DNA of 64,000 bases from Verrucomicrobiota bacterium (lineage in GTDB: Bacteria; Verrucomicrobiota; Verrucomicrobiia; Opitutales; Opitutaceae). The notes beneath the pieces were generated by a model. The model worked only from the letters and a program-made list of their open reading frames with translations. It made no database searches and was not told the origin of the DNA. The position numbers were made by a program, and so were the translations under genes. The stretch lies in contig VHCJ01000005.1 in NCBI GenBank assembly GCA_016871755.1, positions 124,001-188,000 on the forward strand. Direction: 5' to 3'. Positions 57,179 to 64,000 of this stretch are shown one piece after another (position 1 is the first letter of the stretch; the number at the start of each line of letters is the position of its first letter).

Positions 57179-58936
57179 TCAGGCCTGATTCACCCGGGCC
57201 GCCACCTCCGCCGCCACGCGGGCGAAGAGCTCCTTGCGCTGGCGTGCGTCCCGTTTCCGGTCGGTTCGCAGCTCCCACACGCGCACGCCGTTCGCGGGCA
57301 GCGTCTTCACCGCCGTCTCCAAGTCTCTCCACGAGGCAATCACGCGATGCTCCAAGCCATGCGCCCGCACCAGCGCCGCGATGTCCACGGTCTGCGGGGT
57401 GGCGAACAACTCCTCGAACGGGGGCTCATGCGCCGCAATCGGGAGGTGCTCAAAGATGCCGCCGCCCGCGTTGTTGATCAGCACCACGGTGAGCGAACCC
57501 CGCAATGCCGCCGCGGCGAGGAGGCCGTTGCTGTCGTGCAGGAACGCCAAATCCCCCGTCAGCAGCACCGCCGGAGGTCCGCCTTCCGCCGCGCCCAGCG
57601 CGGTCGAGAGCGTGCCGTCAATGCCGTTGGCTCCTCGACTGCACTGCACACGCAGCCCGGTCTTCCCGGGAGGGACAAAATACTCGAGGTCGCGCACCGG
57701 CATGCTGGAGGCCACGCACCATGTCACGCCCGCCGGCAGGGTCCGCGCCAGCAGCCACGCCGCTTTCCCTTCGAAGAGCCGGTCCTCGGCCTCCAGCGCC
57801 TCATCCAAGCGCGTCCGCGCCTCCGCCTCCGCACGCAACCAGCGCACCCGGTACGCGTCGTCCGTCCCGGCCAGGCCTTCGACAGTCAGGCGCTCCACCG
57901 CCGCCGCCCGCTGCTCCGTCCGCAGGTGCAGTGCGTCGCGGTTGACCGCGCCGTCCGCGAGCAGGAGGCACCGCGCCCCGCTCCGTTCCAGCCACGTCCG
58001 CAGCACTTTGCTGGTCGGCCAGCCTCCCAGACACAGCACCTGCCCGGGCCGCAGCGTCCGGGCCGTGCCCTCGTCGCGCAGCACGGTGTCGTAGGTCGTC
58101 ACGATCGGTGCTCCGGCGGGGGCATGGAAGCGCAGCGGGGAAAGCGCATCCGCGAGCACGGGCCAACCGGTCCGACCGGCGACGTCGAGCACCGCGCGAA
58201 CGTAGCCCGCCGGATCCACCGGGTCCGCCTGCCCCGCCACGATCACGCCGCAGGTGGTCTCAACCCGCAAGCGGGCGGACTGCGCGGCGGCGCTCGGGTC
58301 CGTGGGTCGGTCGAGGTAGTCAAAGAAGCCGTCATCCAGCCCGTCGATGACCACGGTCTCGCCCGCCGCCGTCGGTGGGGCGAGCGGATCGCGGAACGGC
58401 AGGTTCAGATGCACGGGGCCCGCGGGCGAGCCCGCGGCCGCCCGCCACGCCTGCACCGCCGTCTGCCGCAGGTAGCGCAGCAGGGACAACGTGGCCTCAG
58501 GCACGGCGACTTCATGCTGCCAGCGGACGTAGTCGCCGAAGATCTTCTGCTGATCGATGGTCTGTCCAGAGTGGCAGGCCCGCATCTCGGGCGGGCGATC
58601 CGCCGTGAGGACCAGGAGCGGCACTCCGGCCTCATGCGCCTCGACCACCGCGGGGAAGTAGTTCGCCACGGCCGATCCGCTCGTGCACACGAGCGCCACC
58701 GGGCGCCGGGAACGCCGCGCCAGACCGAGCGCAAAGAACGCCGCCGAGCGTTCGTCCACCATCACCGTCCGCCGCAGCCGCGGCGACCGCGCCACCGCCA
58801 GCGCCAGCGGCGTCGAGCGCAATCCCGGGGAAATCACGACGTGCGCCAGACCGAGGCGGACGAGGGTCTCCACCAGCACGCTGGCCCACAGCGTGTTCGG
58901 GGTGCGACGGTCGAACGGTGATCCAAGGTCGGCCAT
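57179..58936 (-). CDS. menD: SEPHCHC synthase (2-succinyl-5-enolpyruvyl-6-hydroxy-3-cyclohexene-1-carboxylate)
   Basis: A 585-residue thiamine diphosphate enzyme of menaquinone synthesis. It combines isochorismate with 2-oxoglutarate. The N-terminal half begins DRRTPNTLWASVLVETLVRL, with HVVISPGLRSTPLALAVARS and VNLPFRDPL-like HLNLPFRDPLAPPTAAGE. The TPP-binding region near the end has VQCSRGANGIDGTLSTALGA, LLTGDLAFLHDSNGLLAAAA and VLINNAGGGIFEHLPIAAHE. The gene is 36 bp from the menF stop on the same strand, so menF-menD form one unit. Confidence 0.96.
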   Translation of the reverse strand: MADLGSPFDRRTPNTLWASVLVETLVRLGLAHVVISPGLRSTPLALAVARSPRLRRTVMVDERSAAFFALGLARRSRRPVALVCTSGSAVANYFPAVVEAHEAGVPLLVLTADRPPEMRACHSGQTIDQQKIFGDYVRWQHEVAVPEATLSLLRYLRQTAVQAWRAAAGSPAGPVHLNLPFRDPLAPPTAAGETVVIDGLDDGFFDYLDRPTDPSAAAQSARLRVETTCGVIVAGQADPVDPAGYVRAVLDVAGRTGWPVLADALSPLRFHAPAGAPIVTTYDTVLRDEGTARTLRPGQVLCLGGWPTSKVLRTWLERSGARCLLLADGAVNRDALHLRTEQRAAAVERLTVEGLAGTDDAYRVRWLRAEAEARTRLDEALEAEDRLFEGKAAWLLARTLPAGVTWCVASSMPVRDLEYFVPPGKTGLRVQCSRGANGIDGTLSTALGAAEGGPPAVLLTGDLAFLHDSNGLLAAAALRGSLTVVLINNAGGGIFEHLPIAAHEPPFEELFATPQTVDIAALVRAHGLEHRVIASWRDLETAVKTLPANGVRVWELRTDRKRDARQRKELFARVAAEVAARVNQA

Positions 58937-58972
58937 AGCAACAGCCTAGCGAGGTTCCCGGCGGAGGAAACG

Positions 58973-60427
58973 TCAAACCGCACCCGTCCCAGCGCCGACC
59001 AAAGCCTCCACCAGCGCCGCAAACTTCAGCTCGGTCTCGGCAAACTCCTGCTCCGGGGTCGATCCCGCCACGATGCCGGCCCCGGCATAGACGCGCGCCC
59101 GATTGCCCTCGATCAATGCGCTCCGGATGCCGACGAAGAACTCGCCGCCACCGCGTCCGTTCATCCAGCCGAGCGCGCCGGCGTACAGGCCGCGCGGGAA
59201 TCCCTCCAACCCGCGGATCGCCGCGATCGCCTGCTCCCGCGGGGTCCCGCCGACCGCCGGCGTCGGGTGCAGCACCGCCAGCGCGTCCAGCAAGCGAACG
59301 CCCGCCGGGAGGGGCACACTCACCGCCGTCGCGAGGTGCTGCACGTTCGCCAGACGGCGCAGCGTGGGGCGAGCCGCCACATCCACCGTCATTCCCAGCG
59401 GGGCGAGGCGGCGGACGATCGACTCGAGGACGAGACGATGTTCGCGGAGGTCCTTCTCGCTGCGCAGCAAGGCGTGCGACAGGGCCGCATCCTCGCTCGC
59501 GCCCGTCCCGCGCCGCGCCGACCCGGCGAGCGCCTCCGTCTCCAGCACGCCACGGCTGACCCGCACGAGGCGCTCGGGGCTGGCACCGATGAAGCTGCGG
59601 CCGTGTCCGTCGCCGACCGAGAACGCGTAACAGGCTGGAAAGCGCTGCCGGAGTCCGTTCAGCACCCGCAGGGGATGCAGCGGAGCCGCCGTGCCGAGGT
59701 CGCGGGCGCGGGCGAGGACGATCTTGCGGAAGTCGCCGGCGGCGATGCGCCGCAGCGCCTCCGTCACGGCGGCGCGGTAGTCGCCCGCCTCCCGGGACTC
59801 GACCCGCCCGCGCTCGGGCGGAGGCACCATGGCGTCTTCCGGCGGCAGCGCCGCGGTCGACGCATACTCGAAGCCGGAGAACTTGCGGTGCGCCCTCCAG
59901 ACGCGCTCGGCGAGCGGTGCAATGTCCGCGTCGGGCTCCAGCCAGACGTTCGCGACCGCCGTGGTGCAGTCGCCAGCCCGGGCGACCTGCCAGCGGGGCA
60001 CGAAGGCCCTCGCCGCCGGAAAGGGTTCGCCGGCTTCAACGTTATCCAGGAAGGCAAAACCAGCGAACACATGCGGACCGCCGAAGGGGGCATCCACCGC
60101 GCCGACCGCCAGCGTGTGTTCGAAAAGGTCGTCCGCCCACGCCTGCACCGCCGCGAAGCGTCCGGGGCCGGACGCCTCGCACATCCGCAACGCCTCGGCC
60201 CCGGCGATCGCGGAGTCGAGCGACGGGTTCTCCGCGTAGAAGTGCAGCTCCCCGGATGCGTAGATCGACTCGAGCACCGCAAGGGGATCGAGGGCGTCCA
60301 CCGCCACCGCGATGCTCACCAGCTTGCCGTGCGCGTCGCGACGGGCGATTTCACGGCACTCACCGAGGAACGCCGCCAGACGCTCCGGCGACGCGTTGTC
60401 CGCGGGACTGACCGGGAGGGTCTTCAC
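58973..60427 (-). CDS. menF: Isochorismate synthase (chorismate-binding family)
   Basis: A 484-residue chorismate-using enzyme that starts menaquinone synthesis by making isochorismate. The GTG at 60427 shares four bases with the metG stop (GTGA), which decides the start; a longer frame would run deep into metG. The chorismate-binding core has GDFRKIVLARARDLGTAAPL, SFIGASPERLVRVSRGVLET and TEALAGSARRGTG. HLATAVSVPLPAGVRLLDAL, LHPTPAVGGTPREQA and NGRGGGEFFVGIRSALIEGN end the domain. The function is inferred from the motif set and the adjacent menD. Anthranilate synthase is less likely because this protein stands alone without a glutaminase. Confidence 0.93.
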   Translation of the reverse strand: MKTLPVSPADNASPERLAAFLGECREIARRDAHGKLVSIAVAVDALDPLAVLESIYASGELHFYAENPSLDSAIAGAEALRMCEASGPGRFAAVQAWADDLFEHTLAVGAVDAPFGGPHVFAGFAFLDNVEAGEPFPAARAFVPRWQVARAGDCTTAVANVWLEPDADIAPLAERVWRAHRKFSGFEYASTAALPPEDAMVPPPERGRVESREAGDYRAAVTEALRRIAAGDFRKIVLARARDLGTAAPLHPLRVLNGLRQRFPACYAFSVGDGHGRSFIGASPERLVRVSRGVLETEALAGSARRGTGASEDAALSHALLRSEKDLREHRLVLESIVRRLAPLGMTVDVAARPTLRRLANVQHLATAVSVPLPAGVRLLDALAVLHPTPAVGGTPREQAIAAIRGLEGFPRGLYAGALGWMNGRGGGEFFVGIRSALIEGNRARVYAGAGIVAGSTPEQEFAETELKFAALVEALVGAGTGAV

Positions 60428-61944
60428 CCCTGCGGGCGGGGAAACAGAATCGCCGTCGCCGCGACCTTGCGACCCGACAGACTCGTTCCCCAGTTCAGTT
60501 CGTCCCGCCACGCCGCCGCCGGCGCGTAGCCGAGCACCCCGCGGATCTTGTCCGTTGTCCCGGGCATGACCGGCGCGAGCAGCGTCGCCGCGAGGCGCAG
60601 CGCCTCGGCCATGGTCGCCAGCGCCATGCGCAGGCGCGCCTGGTCGGCGGGCTCCGTCGACTTACCCAGCTTCCACGGCGCGAGCTTGTCGATGTAGGCG
60701 TTCGTCGCCGTCACGAACGCGAAGGTTCTCTCCAGCGCGACGTGGAACTGGAAGGACTCATGCAGCCCGATGACCTCGTCGCGGGTCTGCGCCCAGAGCG
60801 TCTGCAGTTCACGCTCGGGTGCCTCGGCCGGACCCGCCTCCGGCACGGTCGCCGCGGCGAAGCGGTTGGTCATGTTCAGCGTGCGGTTGACGAGGTTGCC
60901 GAGGTTGTTCGCAAGTTCCGTGGTGTAGCGGGTGAGGAACTGTGCCTGCGAGAAGTCGCTGTCCTGACCCACGCTCATCTCGCGCATCAGGAAGTAGCGC
61001 AGCGCGTCCACGCCGTAGGTGTCGCAGTACTCCGCCGCGTGAATGAAGTTGCCCGTGCTCTTGGCCATCTTGGCGCCGTTGATTGACCACCAGCCATGCG
61101 CGAGAATCGACTTCGGCAGTGCGATGCCCGCCGCCTTGAGCATGATCGGCCAGTAGACCGCATGCGGAGGCACGAGGATGTCCTTGCCGATGACATGGAA
61201 GTCCGCCGGCCACACGCCCGGCTTGTCCGCGACGGCCGAGTAGTAGTTCAGCAGGGCATCAAACCACACGTAGGTGACGAAGCCGGAGTCGAACGGCAGC
61301 GGGATGCCCCACTCCAGCCGCTCGCGGGGACGCGAGATGCAAAGGTCGTTCAGGGGCTCCTTCAGAAATTCCAGCACCTGCTTCGCCCGGTAACGCGGAA
61401 AGATAAACGCTTCGTGGGACCGGATGTGCTCCGCCAGCCACGCTTGGTGACGCTGCAGCCGGAAAAAGTAGTTCGACTCCGTGATCTGGGTGACCTCGCC
61501 GTAAATCTCCGGCCACGAGCCGTCCGGATTCCGGTCCTTCTCCTGCAGAAACTGCTCCTGGCGGGTCGAGTAGAAGCCCGTGTAGTCCGCCTTGTAGATG
61601 TCCCCTTGATCGTGGAGTTGCTGCAGGATGGCCTGCACCACGCGCTTGTGGCGATCCTCGGTCGTCCGGATGAAGTCGTCGTTGGAGATTTCCAGTTTCG
61701 CGCACAGCGTCCGGAACTCGGCGCTCACCGCATCCACAAACGCCTGCGGCTCAACATTTTTGCGCCGCGCACTCTGCTGCACCTTCTGGCCGTGCTCATC
61801 GGTCCCGGTCAGGAACCACACCGGGTCGCCCATCAACCGGCGGAATCGAGCAATGACGTCGGTCAACACCTTCTCATAGGCGTGCCCGAGGTGCGGTGAC
61901 CCATTCGTGTAGTCGATCGCGGTGGTGACGTAGAAGGTTTTCAT
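60424..61944 (-). CDS. metG: Methionyl-tRNA synthetase (short form)
   Basis: A 506-residue class I synthetase. The first motif YTNGSPHLGHAYEKVLTDVI (HIGH variant HLGH) is at residues 12-31. WFLTGTDEHGQKVQQSARRK, VTYVWFDALLNYYSAVAD and the KMSKS variant KMAKSTGNFI follow. The C-terminal helical anticodon domain ends about residue 500, and there is no extra tRNA-binding domain or zinc finger block. Start ATG at 61944. The stop overlaps the menF GTG, so the pair is translationally linked. It is divergent from the GT2 gene. Confidence 0.97.
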   Translation of the reverse strand: MKTFYVTTAIDYTNGSPHLGHAYEKVLTDVIARFRRLMGDPVWFLTGTDEHGQKVQQSARRKNVEPQAFVDAVSAEFRTLCAKLEISNDDFIRTTEDRHKRVVQAILQQLHDQGDIYKADYTGFYSTRQEQFLQEKDRNPDGSWPEIYGEVTQITESNYFFRLQRHQAWLAEHIRSHEAFIFPRYRAKQVLEFLKEPLNDLCISRPRERLEWGIPLPFDSGFVTYVWFDALLNYYSAVADKPGVWPADFHVIGKDILVPPHAVYWPIMLKAAGIALPKSILAHGWWSINGAKMAKSTGNFIHAAEYCDTYGVDALRYFLMREMSVGQDSDFSQAQFLTRYTTELANNLGNLVNRTLNMTNRFAAATVPEAGPAEAPERELQTLWAQTRDEVIGLHESFQFHVALERTFAFVTATNAYIDKLAPWKLGKSTEPADQARLRMALATMAEALRLAATLLAPVMPGTTDKIRGVLGYAPAAAWRDELNWGTSLSGRKVAATAILFPRPQG

Positions 61945-62033
61945 CGCCTGAACCCCGAATTGAAGCCGGGTTGGGCGGCTTTGTCCAAGGTTTTACGATT
62001 TCCGCCCCCTTCAGGGCATGGCGGCTCGCGCCG

Positions 62034-62873
62034 ATGAGGACAGCAAGCTGCAAAGCCCCCGCCGTGTCACGCTCCACCCTTCCCTCGCCCTCGTCCCAGC
62101 CTGCCGACGCCAGCCCCGGTCTTCCGGCGGGGCCCACCGGGAGCGTAGCGGGTGCGGACGCCAAGGTCGGGAGCAGCGGGCCGGCGACCCGGACGCCCGA
62201 GTTGGTCGTCGTGGTTCCGGTCTTCAACGAGGAGACGGTCATCGTCTCCGTCCTGCGCGAGTGGCGGGAGGAGGTCGCGCGCGTGGTGCCGAATTTCCAG
62301 TTGCTGGTGATCAACGACGGTTCGACGGACGGCACGCTGGCGGCGCTTTCCCAGCTCGATTGGCCGGAGCTGACGGTCCACAGCCATGCGAACCGGGGAC
62401 ACGGGCAGAGCTGCCTCGTGGGCTACCTCGAGGCTGAGCGCATCGGCGCGCCTTTCGTGTTCCAGATCGACTCCGACGGCCAGTGTGACCCGGTGGCATT
62501 CCGCTCCGTCTGGGAACGACGTCACGAGGCGCCGGCGGTGTACGGTCGCCGGATCACGCGCGACGACGGTCCGAGCCGGCGGCTCATCACCCGCGTGCTG
62601 CGCTGGTCGCTCAAGCTGCTGCGCCACACCCGGCTCAACGACACGAACGTCCCGTACCGGCTCTACCACACCGGTGCCGCCGCCGCCGCCGCGCGCAAGG
62701 TTCCGCGCACGTTCGACCTCGCCAACATCGGACTCGCCTTGAAGCTCGAACCGCAGGGCTTCGTGGAGGTGCCGATCCACTTCCGCGACCGCGTCGGCGG
62801 CCACGCTTCGGTGCGTTACTGGGGCTTCGCCCGCAAGGCCCGGCGCCTGTTCCGCGACCTGCGCTCGCTCTAG
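62034..62873 (+). CDS. Family 2 glycosyltransferase
   Basis: A 279-residue GT-A glycosyltransferase. A low-complexity N-terminal stretch (about 55 residues from ATG 62034; a GTG at 62064 is an alternative) precedes the GT2 fold. ELVVVVPVFNEETVIVSVLR, QLLVINDGSTDGTLAALSQL (DXD-like nucleotide-sugar site) and FVFQIDSDGQCDPVAFRSVW are canonical. No C-terminal membrane anchor is seen, in contrast to many dolichyl-type relatives. The next gene (UDP-galactopyranose mutase) starts 3 bp downstream, suggesting a shared cell-surface polysaccharide pathway. Confidence 0.9.
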   Translation: MRTASCKAPAVSRSTLPSPSSQPADASPGLPAGPTGSVAGADAKVGSSGPATRTPELVVVVPVFNEETVIVSVLREWREEVARVVPNFQLLVINDGSTDGTLAALSQLDWPELTVHSHANRGHGQSCLVGYLEAERIGAPFVFQIDSDGQCDPVAFRSVWERRHEAPAVYGRRITRDDGPSRRLITRVLRWSLKLLRHTRLNDTNVPYRLYHTGAAAAAARKVPRTFDLANIGLALKLEPQGFVEVPIHFRDRVGGHASVRYWGFARKARRLFRDLRSL

Positions 62874-62875
62874 CC

Positions 62876-64000
62876 GTGCGTCCGGCCTACGATTTCGTCA
62901 TCGTCGGCGCCGGGTTCTCCGGCCTCGTCATCGCCGAGCGTCTCGGGGCCGCCGGCCACCGGTGCCTCGTCGTCGAGAAGCGCGACCACATCGGCGGCAA
63001 CTGCCACGACCGACACGACCGCAACGGACTGCTCTATCATGTCTACGGTCCGCACTACTTCCGCACCAATTCCGCCGTCGTCCGCGAGTATCTGAGCCGG
63101 TTCACCGCTTGGCGCGAGGTGAAGTACCGGGTCCAGGTCTACACCCAGGGCCGCTACTGGAGCCTCCCCGTCAACCTCGCCACGTACCGCCAGCTCTGTG
63201 GACGCGCCGACGCGTCCGAGACCGAATTCAAGGACTACCTCGCCCGCGCCATCATCCCGTGCGAGCATCCCGCCAATTCCCGCGACGCGATGCTCGCCTG
63301 CGTGGGACCCGAGCTCTACGAGCTGTTCTTCAGGGGTACACGCTCAAGCAGTGGGGCCGGCCCGCCGAGGCGCTCGATGCGTCAGTCTGCCGTCGCATCC
63401 CGTGGCGCTCCGACGTCGACGAGCGCTACTTCCACGATGAGTTTCAGGCGCTGCCGCGCGACGGGTACCACCGGCTCTTCGAGAATCTGTACGCCGCCTC
63501 CGGCGCCGATCTGCGACTGGAGACCGATTACCGCGACATCCTTCCCCACGTGCACTGCCAACACTTGGTGTACACCGGGCCGATCGACGAGTACTTCGGG
63601 CATTGTCACGGTCCGCTGCCCTATCGCAGCGTCCGCCTGCAACTCGAGGAGTACTCAGCGGCCGACCGTCCCGACGGGCTGCTCCAGCCCGCGCTGCAGG
63701 TGAACTATCCCGGCAGCGAGCCCTTCACGCGCACGGTGGAGCTCAAGCACATCACCGGCCAGTCGAGTCCGTTCTCCAACCTCGTCCGCGAATTCTCCGA
63801 GGAGCACGTGAACGGGCGCAATGATCCGTACTACCCAATTCCTGGTCCGGAGAGTCAGGCGCTCATCGAGCAGTACTGCACGCTCGCGGAGCGGGAGGCC
63901 GGCGTCACCTTCATTGGTCGGCTCGCCCAGTTCCGCTACCTGAACATGGATCAGGTCGTCGGTGCCGCCCTCCACACCGCGGAGAAGCTGAAGCTCAAGC
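62876..64000 (+). pseudogene. glf: UDP-galactopyranose mutase, frameshifted and truncated by window end
   Basis: From the GTG at 62876, VRPAYDFVIVGAGFSGLVIAE (FAD-binding) and LVVEKRDHIGGNCHDRHDRN give the Rossmann part, then YGPHYFRTNSAVVREYLSRF and GRYWSLPVNLATYRQL match UGM. At about 63332 the frame shifts; the family motif FFKGYTLKQWGRPAEALDAS is read only if one base is added. The second frame stays open to the window end, with QVNYPGSEPFTRTVELKHIT, FSEEHVNGRNDPYYPIPGPE and FIGRLAQFRYLNMDQ. The enzyme would convert UDP-galactopyranose to UDP-galactofuranose for surface glycans. The break is probably a sequencing lesion, but real inactivation cannot be excluded. Confidence 0.9.

Overview
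This 64 kb window is a high-GC bacterial chromosome segment, most likely from a Verrucomicrobiota member near Opitutaceae. That placement is inferred from gene content: secreted planctomycete/verrucomicrobial-type cytochromes (DUF1549/DUF1553, DUF1501, PVC-type CxxCH heme proteins), ThuA/DUF1080 sugar proteins, a SecD-SecF fusion and an outer-membrane lipid A pathway gene (lpxK). Starts are often GTG or TTG, and Shine-Dalgarno sequences are mostly weak.

Region by region. 1-1.3 kb: an ABC-2 exporter pair, with the permease cut by the window edge. 1.3-20.6 kb: a large accessory block for extracellular or periplasmic oxidative carbohydrate use. It holds a cytochrome/DUF2231 membrane protein, a DUF1501 Tat protein, a DUF1549/DUF1553 lipoprotein, two very large CxxCH dehydrogenase-like proteins, a ThuA-DUF1080 fusion, a Gfo/Idh/MocA oxidoreductase, a TIM-barrel sugar isomerase/epimerase, a cupin-like protein and a PAS-AraC regulator. 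20.3-23 kb: two exported-protein genes, each broken by one point lesion. 23-43.3 kb: mostly housekeeping (tRNA-Gly, recR, ybaB, ispH, alaS, leuB, recJ, secDF, yajC, speA, lpxK, an aminotransferase). 43.4-46.2 kb: topoisomerase III.

46.3-49.9 kb looks like a small island: a methyltransferase with less GC-rich coding, tRNA-Leu, a fragment of an Mrr N-terminal domain, and a toxin-antitoxin cassette bounded by integron attC-like sites. One of these is a 139-bp imperfect palindrome. No integron integrase lies in the window. This is the most unusual structure seen.

49.9-64 kb: fba, a glycosyltransferase/heparinase-like pair, menaquinone genes (menB, menD, menF) interleaved with kup and metG, then a polysaccharide pair (GT2 and UDP-galactopyranose mutase) running off the right edge.

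Three otherwise well-conserved genes carry a single-base lesion each (in-frame TGA at 20893-20895; 1-nt deletions near 22300 and 63332). Together they suggest either residual sequencing errors or recent decay, and raw reads would separate the two.
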